Assembly (NCBI GenBank): GCA_031180725.1
Contig: JAPSLO010000011.1
Coordinates: 8,477 to 72,476, forward strand
DNA from: Roseomonas sp.
Lineage (GTDB): Bacteria > Pseudomonadota > Alphaproteobacteria > Acetobacterales > Acetobacteraceae
Direction of reading: 5' to 3'
Length of the DNA: 64,000 nt
The position numbers and the translations under genes are program-made. Under the pieces are notes generated by a model. The model was not told the DNA's origin and did not search any database. It saw only the letters and a program-made list of their open reading frames with translations. How positions within the stretch are numbered: position 1 is the stretch's first letter; each line of letters begins with the position of its first letter. Positions 28,752 through 35,870 of this stretch are shown piece after piece.

Positions 28752-30299
28752 TCAGCCGAACGGCGCATCGCCATCGCGCGCGATCTGCTCGACCAGGGCG
28801 ACTTCCCAGGCCAGATACTCGCGCATCGCCGCTTCCACGCCGTGGTTGCGGTCATAGGGGCGCAGCCAGGCATCCACACAGGCCTCGTCCGGCGGATCCG
28901 CGCGATTCGCCTCCAGCTTCCGGCCGGAGGCGGCCCAGGCGGCGGTGCCGCCAGCCAGCACGGCGACGGGGGCGTGGGTCAGCGCCTCCAGCTCCGGCAC
29001 GGCCAGGGCGGCCAGGGCGGGATCGGGGGCGGCAATCACGACCTTCTCGGCTCCGGCCAGCTTCTCCGCCAGGGCGGCCAAGCGGGTGCGGATGCCCCAG
29101 ATCGCGCCTGGGATATGGCCGGCGCGGAATGCCGTGGAGGGCGTCAGCTCCACCACCGCCACCTTGCGGCCGGCCTCGCGCCAGCCCTCCAGCTCCTCGG
29201 GCGTGATACCCTCCGGCACACCCGGGGTGCTGGTTTCCAGCGGGCCCTGCAGCCCGTCCTGGAGCACGAAGACCTCCCATCCGCCGAGCTGGCGCAGCCA
29301 GCCGGCAGTCATATGGGCGCGGGTGCCGGTGTCGTCGGAGAGCACGATGCGGGCATGGCGCACTGCCACCCAGCCATCCGTCGCCTGCACGAGCTGCCCG
29401 CCCGGGGCGCTGCGCGCGCCGGGCAGATGGCCGGCGGCGTATTCGGCGGGGTCGCGCACGTCCAGCAGATAGGTCGTGCGGTCCGCCTCGGCCATCAGCG
29501 CGGCGAGCCCGACGCGGTCCAGCGGCTTCACGCCATGCGCCTCCGCGAAGGCGCGGGCGCGGGCCAAGGTCGCGGCGGCATCCGGTGGCGTGCCCTCCGG
29601 ATAGCGGTCGGTGCGGCCGCGGTCGCAGTGGAAGCCGGCCAGTTCCCAGCCCATTGTGCCGTTGCGCAGCGCCAGCACCCGGTTCGCCAGGCCGATGCGC
29701 CGCAGGCTTTCCGCCCCCAGTATGGAGCGCGTGCGGCCGGCGCAGTTCACCACCACCACCGTCTCCGGCCGCGCAAGCAGTGAGGGCACGCGATAAGCCA
29801 GCTCGGCCCCCGGCACGTCAATGGCGCCGGGGATGGACATGGCGCGGAACTCCGTCATCGGGCGGCTGTCCACCACCAGCAGGTCCTCACCGCGCGCCTG
29901 CATGGCATGCAGCTCGGCGGCGTCGAGGCTGGGCGTGCCGTAATGGTGCTCCACCCATTCGCCGAAGGCCTTGGAGGGCACGTTGACGCCGGAGAACAGC
30001 TCATAGCCCGCCGCGGCCCAGGCCGGCGTGCCGCCTTCCAGCACATGAACCTGGGTATAGCCCAGGCCACGCAGCACATCAGCCAGCCGCCCGGCATGGC
30101 CTTCCCCGGCATCCGTGCAAACCACGCGCACAGACCGGCGTGGCAGCAGGGCAGGGGCCAGGATCTCGGCGCGGGAGAGCGGGCAGGGCGCCGCCCAGAA
30201 CAGGTGGGAGGCGGCGAACTCGCCCTCCTCCCTCCCATCCAGGATGGCAAGCTCGGCGCCGTCGCGCAGCCAGGCCTTGAGCGTCGCGGCGGCGACCAT
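28752..30299 (-). CDS. four-domain rhodanese (sulfurtransferase)
   Basis: A 515-residue protein made of four rhodanese domains, which move sulfane sulfur between thiols. Domain 1 has Cys61 in VRVVCTDAGEGHAGR. Domain 2 has Cys186 in VVVNCAGRTRSI, a good active loop. Domain 3 has aspartates in SDDTGTRAH where the cysteine should be, and domain 4 has APDPALA, so both are inactive and probably structural. It begins 5 bp after the thiol-dioxygenase gene on the same strand, so the two are cotranscribed. A role in handling sulfur from cysteine or mercaptopropionate oxidation is inferred from this pairing. Confidence 0.88.
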   Translation of the reverse strand: MVAAATLKAWLRDGAELAILDGREEGEFAASHLFWAAPCPLSRAEILAPALLPRRSVRVVCTDAGEGHAGRLADVLRGLGYTQVHVLEGGTPAWAAAGYELFSGVNVPSKAFGEWVEHHYGTPSLDAAELHAMQARGEDLLVVDSRPMTEFRAMSIPGAIDVPGAELAYRVPSLLARPETVVVVNCAGRTRSILGAESLRRIGLANRVLALRNGTMGWELAGFHCDRGRTDRYPEGTPPDAAATLARARAFAEAHGVKPLDRVGLAALMAEADRTTYLLDVRDPAEYAAGHLPGARSAPGGQLVQATDGWVAVRHARIVLSDDTGTRAHMTAGWLRQLGGWEVFVLQDGLQGPLETSTPGVPEGITPEELEGWREAGRKVAVVELTPSTAFRAGHIPGAIWGIRTRLAALAEKLAGAEKVVIAAPDPALAALAVPELEALTHAPVAVLAGGTAAWAASGRKLEANRADPPDEACVDAWLRPYDRNHGVEAAMREYLAWEVALVEQIARDGDAPFG

Positions 30300-30304
30300 C
30301 GCGA

Positions 30305-30919
30305 TCAGCCCAGCGGCGCCAAAGAGGGCTTCATATAAGCCTTGTTGTAGAGGGTCACCTTGCCGGTCTCGGCGTCGTAGCCCTTGCGGTCGTCCAGCTT
30401 CTCCAGCGCCAGGCCATACATGTGGAGGTGGCGGGTGGGGCGGTTGCCGGTGGTGTGGATGGAATGAATGTCCTCCGGCATCAGGCAGATGCCCCGGCCG
30501 GGCTCCACCATGATCTCCTCCCGCAGCCGCAGCGTGCAGCGGTCGGGGGCGCTGCCGTCATCGGTCCGCTCATAGACCTTGTTCAGCTCCTGCCCCTCCA
30601 CCGCGACAACCACGGCCCAGGTGGTGTGGTCATGCGGCTTGGTCTCGTTCCCCGGGTTCAGCGCGTTCATGTAGAGCGTGAAGCGGCCATCCGGGTCGGT
30701 CTGCAGCAGGTAGCGGTTGGCACCCTTCTCCCCGTCCGGCGGCGGGGGGAAATGGGCGGTGGGGAACAGGTGCTCCTGCGCCGCCAGTCTCATCAGCTCG
30801 TCGCGGATCTTCGCCAATGCGGGGCGCGTCACACCCTCGGCGGCCTCGATGGCGCGGATGCGGTCCACGGTGGCAGCCACGGCAGCCGCGCGGGCGGCCG
30901 CGATATTAGGGGCGTTCAT
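30305..30919 (-). CDS. cysteine dioxygenase-family thiol dioxygenase
   Basis: A 204-residue cupin non-haem iron dioxygenase that adds O2 to a thiol to give a sulfinate. Iron ligands are His96 and His98 in ETKPHDHTTWAVV, plus a third in EDIHSIH (His152 or His155). The family segment RFTLYMNALNPGNETKPHDH is close to bacterial cysteine / 3-mercaptopropionate dioxygenases. Which thiol is used cannot be told. The partner rhodanese follows at 5 bp. The pair sits inside what is otherwise a widely kept alphaproteobacterial block. Confidence 0.85.
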   Translation of the reverse strand: MNAPNIAAARAAAVAATVDRIRAIEAAEGVTRPALAKIRDELMRLAAQEHLFPTAHFPPPPDGEKGANRYLLQTDPDGRFTLYMNALNPGNETKPHDHTTWAVVVAVEGQELNKVYERTDDGSAPDRCTLRLREEIMVEPGRGICLMPEDIHSIHTTGNRPTRHLHMYGLALEKLDDRKGYDAETGKVTLYNKAYMKPSLAPLG

Positions 30920-31084
30920 CTCGGCGTCCTCCTCTTCCTCGGGCCGTCCGGCGGCTACGACGGGCCGGATCGAGCGGCGGCGCCGGCCCTGCGCCGCGAG
31001 GTGGCCCAGGGCGCTTCCGCGCCGCGCAGCCTGACTAGCCTAACCCCCGTTGTGTCCGGCGCGAAGCGGCCTCATCTGCCAGGC

Positions 31085-31966
31085 ATGGAAATGCAGGTTT
31101 TCGACCGTCGCCTGGTGCGGCGCCGGCGCGACAAGGCGGCGGCAACGGTGGCATCCGTCGCCCCGATCCTGGAGGACTGCGCCGACCGCCTGCTGGACCG
31201 GCTGGACGACACGACCCGCCGCTTCACCCGCGCGCTGGAGATCGGCGGCCGCGGCGTGGTCGCGCCGCGGCTGCGGGCGCGGGGGATTCCCTTTATCGTC
31301 TCCTCGGACCTGTCGCCGGCCATGGCCGCCGGCGCTGGCGGCTTGCCCGTGGCAGCGGACGAGGAGTTCCTGCCCTTCGCACCGGAAAGCTTCGACCTGG
31401 TGGTGGCCAGCCTTTCGCTGCACTGGGTCAACGACCTGCCGGGCGCCCTCATTCAGATCCGCCGGGCCCTGGCGCCGGATGGGCTGTTCCTGGCCTCGGT
31501 ACCCGGGCTCGGCACGCTGCAGGCGCTGCGCGTCGCGCTGGCGGAAGCCGAGACCGCGCTGCGCGGCGGCATCTCGCCCCGCGTCTCGCCCTTCCCGGAA
31601 TTGCGCGACGCTGCCGGGCTGCTGCAGCGCGCCGGCTTCGCCCTGCCGGTGGCGGATGCCGAGGAGGTGCCGATTGCCTATCGCAGCCCGCTGGCGCTCT
31701 TCGCCGATCTGCGCGCCGCGGGGGAAAGCAATGCCGTGATGGCCGCGGATCGCCGCACGCCGCCGCGCGCCCTGTTCCCAATGGCCGCGGCCGCCCTGCC
31801 GCAGGGGCCGGAGGGCATCGCGCCGGGACTTCGCCTGATCGTGCTGACCGGCTGGGCACCGCATGAAAGCCAGCAGAAGCCCGCCCGTCCGGGCAGCGCC
31901 ACCCACCGCCTGGCCGATGCGCTGGGCACGGTGGAGCGCAAGACAGGAGACCGCGCGGGAGGCTGA
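31085..31966 (+). CDS. SAM-dependent methyltransferase (NDUFAF5/BioC-like)
   Basis: A 293-residue class I methyltransferase resembling the mitochondrial NDUFAF5 / bacterial BioC-like group. The N-terminus MEMQVFDRRLVRRRRDKAAA matches that group's start (FDR..v...R.RAA). Motif I is ALEIGGRGVVAPRL, and LVVASLSLHWVNDLPGALIQI is the hallmark post-motif. Mitochondrial NDUFAF5 hydroxylates a complex I arginine, but the bacterial member's substrate is unknown. It is divergent from the dioxygenase gene by 165 bp. Start ATG 31085; a second ATG two codons on is possible. Confidence 0.82.
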   Translation: MEMQVFDRRLVRRRRDKAAATVASVAPILEDCADRLLDRLDDTTRRFTRALEIGGRGVVAPRLRARGIPFIVSSDLSPAMAAGAGGLPVAADEEFLPFAPESFDLVVASLSLHWVNDLPGALIQIRRALAPDGLFLASVPGLGTLQALRVALAEAETALRGGISPRVSPFPELRDAAGLLQRAGFALPVADAEEVPIAYRSPLALFADLRAAGESNAVMAADRRTPPRALFPMAAAALPQGPEGIAPGLRLIVLTGWAPHESQQKPARPGSATHRLADALGTVERKTGDRAGG

Positions 31967-32060
31967 CCTGCATCCCGCACGGACATCATCGCCTTGCAAC
32001 CGTCGGGCCCAGCGCGCATCTTGACGGCCCGGCCAGGCGCAGATCGGACCCACGAGGACC

Positions 32061-32867
32061 ATGGAGCAACAAGGCGGCGAATCGCGCCGCATCACCATCC
32101 ATCATCCGGATGATTTCGAAGGTATGCGCCGCGCCGGGCGTCTGGCGGCCGAGACACTCGACATGATCACCCCGCATGTGAAGCCGGGTGTCACGACGGG
32201 GCAGATCGACCGGATCATCCACGACTTCATCGTGGCCAACCACGCCATCCCGGCGACGCTGGGCTACCGCGGCTACACGAAGTCCTCCTGCATCTCGATC
32301 AACCATGTGGTCTGCCATGGCATTCCGGGCGACCGGGTGCTGGTGGCCGGCGACATCCTGAACATCGACGTCACGGTGATCGTGGACGGCTGGCATGGCG
32401 ACAGCAGCCGCATGTATGTGGCCGGCCAGCCTTCCACCAAGGCGCGGCTGCTGATGGATGTCACCTACGAATCCATGATGCGGGGCCTGTCTGTCATCAA
32501 GCCCGGCGCCACGCTGGGCGATATCGGGCACGCCATCCAGACCTTTGTGGAGCGCCACCGCTTTTCCGTGGTGCGGGACTTCTGCGGCCACGGGATCGGC
32601 CGCCGCTTCCATGAGCCGCCGAACGTCCTGCATTTCGGCCGGCCTGGCGAAGGCCCCGTGCTGCGTCCTGGCATGTTCTTCACCGTTGAGCCGATGGTGA
32701 ATGCCGGCCGGCCAGAGGTGAAGATCCTGGACGATGGCTGGACGGCCGTGACCCGCGACCGCAGCCTCTCCGCCCAATTCGAGCACATGGTGGGCGTGAC
32801 GGAGGACGGGGTGGAGGTCTTCACCATCTCCCCCGCCGGGCTGCACAAGCCGCCCTACGGGGTCTGA
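32061..32867 (+). CDS. map: methionine aminopeptidase type I
   Basis: Map removes the initiator methionine from nascent proteins. The 268-residue type I enzyme carries all five metal ligands: aspartates in [20 protein letters not shown], histidine in [18 protein letters not shown], and glutamates in FFTVEPMVN and [13 protein letters not shown]. There is no N-terminal zinc finger. ATG 32061 follows ACGAGGACC. It precedes radC by 67 bp in the same direction, a pair often found together in alphaproteobacteria. Confidence 0.96.
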   Translation: MEQQGGESRRITIHHPDDFEGMRRAGRLAAETLDMITPHVKPGVTTGQIDRIIHDFIVANHAIPATLGYRGYTKSSCISINHVVCHGIPGDRVLVAGDILNIDVTVIVDGWHGDSSRMYVAGQPSTKARLLMDVTYESMMRGLSVIKPGATLGDIGHAIQTFVERHRFSVVRDFCGHGIGRRFHEPPNVLHFGRPGEGPVLRPGMFFTVEPMVNAGRPEVKILDDGWTAVTRDRSLSAQFEHMVGVTEDGVEVFTISPAGLHKPPYGV

Positions 32868-32934
32868 TCCGCAGGACCTCGCGGCTCTCACGCGACGGTT
32901 GAACAAGCCCCGGGGGCGGTGCAGGCTGTCGGCG

Positions 32935-33684
32935 ATGCGCCGCAGCAAGCAGCAATTCGAGGAGGCCGGCCCTGGCCTGATCCCCCTACCGCCGCTCCTC
33001 TCGCCGGAGGAGCCGCCAGGGCATCTCGGCCACCGGGAGAGGTTGCGCGCCAAGCTGCTGAACGCCGGCGCGGACGCCCTGGCCGATTACGAGCTGCTGG
33101 AGCTGCTGCTGTTCTTCGCCATCCTGCGCCAGGACACCAAGCCGATCGCGCGCGCCCTGGTGGAGCGCTTCGGCAGCTTCGCCAATGTGCTGGCCGCCAG
33201 CCCGGCGGAGCTGCGGGAGGTGAAGGGCGTGGGCGATTCCGCGGTGGCCATCATCAAGGCCAGCCAGGCCGCGGCATTGCGCCTGTTGCGGGCCGAGATC
33301 CGCGACCGTCCCGTGCTGAACAACTGGGATCGGCTGACCGCCTATCTGACCGCGGCGATGGCGCGGGAGCCGATCGAGCAGTTCCGCGTGCTCTACCTGG
33401 ACACCAAGAACCGCCTGATCGCCGACGAGGCGCAGGCCCGCGGCACGGTGAACCACACCCCCGTCTATCCGCGCGAGGTGATGAAGCGCTGCCTGGAGCT
33501 GGGCGCCACTGCCCTCATCCTGGCGCACAACCATCCCAGTGGCGATCCCACGCCGTCCCGCGCCGACATCGAGATGACGGCCGAGATCAAGTCGGCCGCG
33601 CAGGCCTTGGGAATCGTGCTGCACGACCACCTGATCATCGGCAACGGTCGGCAGCTCTCCTTCCGACGCGAGGGCTTCCTTTAG
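32935..33684 (+). CDS. radC: RadC-type JAB-domain DNA repair protein
   Basis: A 249-residue RadC protein. The N-terminal helix-hairpin-helix region includes [26 protein letters not shown] and [19 protein letters not shown]. The C-terminal JAMM metallo-domain has [14 protein letters not shown] (about residues 198-211), and its glutamate lies in the preceding strand. Despite the name, a direct repair role is disputed in the literature. Start ATG 32935; a TTG at 32899 would add 12 residues. The stop pairs with that of the convergent gene in TTAGC-GGGA-GCTAA. Confidence 0.93.
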   Translation: MRRSKQQFEEAGPGLIPLPPLLSPEEPPGHLGHRERLRAKLLNAGADALADYELLELLLFFAILRQDTKPIARALVERFGSFANVLAASPAELREVKGVGDSAVAIIKASQAAALRLLRAEIRDRPVLNNWDRLTAYLTAAMAREPIEQFRVLYLDTKNRLIADEAQARGTVNHTPVYPREVMKRCLELGATALILAHNHPSGDPTPSRADIEMTAEIKSAAQALGIVLHDHLIIGNGRQLSFRREGFL

Positions 33685-33690
33685 CGGGAG

Positions 33691-34059
33691 CTAACGCGCA
33701 GTGCCCGGCGGAACCGGCGGCGGAATCACAGGGGTCGTGTTCGGCCGCGGTTCCGGGACCTGGCCCTGGATCCCGGGATCAGTGCCCATCGGCGGCGGGA
33801 TGACGCCGCGGGCGATGCCGCCGCCCTCGCTGTCGCTCATGATGTCATTGCCGGTCGGGCCGCCGCCGGAGCGCTGGTTGCGCGGGTCGGCCGGGTCTCC
33901 GCCTGGACGGGTCCGATCCACTTCGGGTGGCGCATTGCGCAGCGCCTCCGGCGCCCGCGGTGTCGGTACCTGCCCCAGCGCCGCCGTTGCGAGCAGTAGA
34001 CCGGCCAGCAGCGTGCCGGCTGTGGCGGTTCGATGGGTTGTGCTGTCGCGTATCATCAT
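33691..34059 (-). CDS. small secreted proline/glycine-rich hypothetical protein
   Basis: A 122-residue protein with a clear signal peptide (TAGTLLAGLLLATAALG, cleavage near residue 30). The mature chain has low complexity and is rich in Pro, Gly, Arg and Asp (APEALRNAPPEVDRTRPGG, NTTPVIPPPVPPGTAR). No cysteine or catalytic motif is visible, and it is probably disordered in the periplasm. ATG 34059 follows GGGAGGACG. I do not recognise a family. Its stop lies 6 bp from the radC stop. Confidence 0.6.
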   Translation of the reverse strand: MMIRDSTTHRTATAGTLLAGLLLATAALGQVPTPRAPEALRNAPPEVDRTRPGGDPADPRNQRSGGGPTGNDIMSDSEGGGIARGVIPPPMGTDPGIQGQVPEPRPNTTPVIPPPVPPGTAR

Positions 34060-34208
34060 GGTGGCGTCCTCCCGGCTCAGGCCGCCGCCGCAGCATTCGG
34101 CGCGACCCAGAAGACAGGCAACGCCTCGGCGACGGGGCGGGTTCGGGGCGCCGCCCCCCGAGCCCCGCCGGGGGCGGAGGTCGTCGCCGGGGCTCGCCGG
34201 CAATGGAC
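34060..34208. other. GC-rich intergenic gap with hairpin
   Basis: 149 bp between the secreted-protein gene and the stop of the next minus-strand gene. It contains CGGGGCGCCGCCCCCCG around 34144-34160, followed by another short complementary run (CCCCGCCGGGGG, to about 34173). Together they could end the upstream transcript. No coding frame is seen. Confidence 0.4.
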
Positions 34209-34970
34209 TTACCCTGCCAGGACCGGGCATCGGCGCCGGCGACGTGCCTCGGCGGCGTATCGGCCGGCATGCTGGGCCGGGTCGTTGTTCGGCAGCACGA
34301 TGGTGGTGCGATAATCCTCCCAGTCCCGCTCCGACCAGGCCTCCAGCCCCTCCACCAGGGCGGGCGTGTTCAGCGGGCCATCGGCATAGGCCACCTGCGG
34401 CACGGGCTGGACCTGCAGGAAGGGCACCGCAGCGCGGAAGGACACCGGGTGGTCGGTGCGGGTCAGCCGCAGATTGGTGAAGAGGGGGCCGAACCAATGG
34501 TCCGTCTCGATCAAGCCTTCATACGGTTCATAGCCTGGCTGGCGCGGCAGATTCGCCAGCGGCCGCAGGAGCAGGCTCCAGCCCGGAGCGGTACGCGCCG
34601 CGAGGCCGGTCCAGACCTGCACGACGCCCGGTTCCTGAATGGCAGTGAGGAAGGGGGGCGCGTGTTCCTTCACTGTCGCCGGCGCCGCGGCATCGAAGCG
34701 GGTGCGGAAATGCGGGAACTGGGCAGCGCCTAGCGGCAGCCAGCCATCCAGCCCGGCAGTGGTCCAGAATACCTGCTGACCGTCCCAGAACAGGTCGAAA
34801 TCGCAGGCGGGGTAGAGATACCAGCCGAAGCCCGCGGCGCTGGTGACGGCATCACAGTGGCGATAGGCCCGGGTGGGCAGGCTGCCCAGGGCGGACCGAT
34901 CCGCGCGTATGGGCGCAGGCGCTTCCGTGATCATGCGGTAGAAGGTCACCAAGGGGGGCTGGCTCTGCAT
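34209..34970 (-). CDS. uncharacterised protein, DUF6065-like
   Basis: A 253-residue soluble protein, tryptophan- and aromatic-rich, without signal peptide or membrane segment. The start VTFYRMITEAPAPIRADR, PTRAYRHCDAVTSAAGFGWYL and the C-terminal NNDPAQHAGRYAAEARRRRRC are its most distinctive parts. By eye the text around TRAYRHCD...GFGWYLYP...FDLFWDG resembles DUF6065 proteins (P-I-P, AYRC, GW, W-G pattern), whose function is unknown; this link is tentative. ATG 34970 fits; the frame stays open upstream through non-coding-looking sequence. It lies 85 bp downstream of the tandem-repeat peptide gene on the same strand. Confidence 0.6.
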   Translation of the reverse strand: MQSQPPLVTFYRMITEAPAPIRADRSALGSLPTRAYRHCDAVTSAAGFGWYLYPACDFDLFWDGQQVFWTTAGLDGWLPLGAAQFPHFRTRFDAAAPATVKEHAPPFLTAIQEPGVVQVWTGLAARTAPGWSLLLRPLANLPRQPGYEPYEGLIETDHWFGPLFTNLRLTRTDHPVSFRAAVPFLQVQPVPQVAYADGPLNTPALVEGLEAWSERDWEDYRTTIVLPNNDPAQHAGRYAAEARRRRRCPVLAG

Positions 34971-35055
34971 GGCCCTCAGTCTCCGGTCTTGTTTGTGCTT
35001 TTCTTCCTTGGTCGAGAAGGGACGCGGCCGGGTGCCGACAGCGTCCCCGGCGCAT

Positions 35056-35304
35056 TCAGGCGCGGCGCAGACCGGCACCAAGGCGCACCCGGCCGGCATC
35101 CATCACCGCCGGCACGGGCAGCGGCTTCGGCGCGTCGTGCAGGCCGGCGCCGAGGCGGAGGCGGCCGGCATCGGCCAGCTGCGCGGCAGCTGGCGCTGGG
35201 ACAGGCAGCGGCTTCACCGCGCCGCGAAGCCCGGCACCGAGGCGCACGCGGCCCTGATCGGCGACATCGGCAGGGGAGAGCGAGGGGGGCAGGGTAGTCG
35301 GCAT
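35056..35304 (-). CDS. 82-residue peptide with three GRxRLGAGL repeats
   Basis: A small ORF with a strong ribosome site (AGGAG seven bases before ATG 35304). The peptide has a short N-terminal part MPTTLPPSLSPADVAD and then three tandem units: GRVRLGAGLRGAVKPLPVPA, GRLRLGAGLHDAPKPLPVPA and GRVRLGAGLRRA, the last ending the protein. The copies differ at several synonymous third positions (GGT/GGC, CTC/CTT, CGC/CGG) while the residues stay fixed, which shows selection on the peptide. There is no cysteine and no signal peptide. I do not recognise a family. A multi-copy precursor peptide or a repeat-built binding protein are both possible. The DUF6065-like gene follows. Confidence 0.62.
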   Translation of the reverse strand: MPTTLPPSLSPADVADQGRVRLGAGLRGAVKPLPVPAPAAAQLADAGRLRLGAGLHDAPKPLPVPAVMDAGRVRLGAGLRRA

Positions 35305-35374
35305 AGGTCGTCTCCTGGGAACCGGGGCGGGGGCCCTGGCGGCGGTCCGGCGGTCATCGCCCGACGCGAAATGG

Positions 35375-35404
35375 ACCATAATCCTAATGTCGGCGAATTT
35401 GCAA
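35375..35404 (-). promoter_or_regulatory. possible sigma-70 promoter for the repeat-peptide gene
   Basis: Read on the minus strand, TTGCAA (complement of 35399-35404) and TATGGT (complement of 35375-35380) stand 18 bp apart in an unusually AT-rich patch of this GC-rich window. The expected start of the RNA is near 35368, about 65 bases before the peptide's ATG. Confidence 0.38.
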
Positions 35405-35540
35405 CGGCTTTTTTTCCTCGTCCGGACGAACATCCTTCACCTTGGATTCACGGGGCTTTCACGCTCTGCGACCGCTTCTCACGCGCCAGGGGGCGTGGTG
35501 CTGCCTAGTCTTCCGCCATCGAACGACACGGAGTTCCGCA

Positions 35541-35807
35541 ATGACGAGCGCCAACCCCGCCGCCAATGCCGCCCTGTTGCGCGTGTTGGAGACAGCAAAG
35601 ACCTTTCTGGCCTGCCGTGCCGAGGTGGCGGAGATCGTCGCCGGCCGCGCCCCGCCGCCACAGAACCTGGGCGAGGCGATCGACCGCGACTTCCTGTTCT
35701 TCCACATGGAGCGCGCCGCCCAGGCGCTGAAGGAAGCCGTGGCCGCGGCCGAGGCGCCGGAATCGCCCGCGAAGCCGGCAGCCGCCCGTCCCCGCCGCAC
35801 CGGGTAG
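35541..35807 (+). CDS. small helical hypothetical protein
   Basis: An 88-residue protein predicted mostly helical (LLRVLETAKTFLACRAEVAEIVAG, FFHMERAAQALKEAVAAAEAP) with a basic Pro/Ala tail PAAARPRRTG. It has one cysteine and no signal peptide. ATG 35541 follows CGGAG. The gene is short and unfamiliar, but the ribosome site and codon bias support it. It lies 63 bp before the BTAD regulator gene in the same direction and may be cotranscribed. Confidence 0.55.
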   Translation: MTSANPAANAALLRVLETAKTFLACRAEVAEIVAGRAPPPQNLGEAIDRDFLFFHMERAAQALKEAVAAAEAPESPAKPAAARPRRTG

Positions 35808-35870
35808 CCGACACTGTCTGTGGATCAACCACTGGACGTAGTGCCCCGCCCCACCTCTATCTTTGGGCGC

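Noticed and set aside
28104-29783. 559-codon plus frame opposite comF and the rhodanese gene
   Set aside because: It spans the boundary of two well-supported minus-strand genes and shows shadow composition.
35305-35433. N-terminal extension of the repeat peptide to a start at 35433
   Set aside because: The added 43 residues are basic and irregular, cross the AT-rich promoter-like patch, and have no ribosome site. ATG 35304 has AGGAG at ideal distance.
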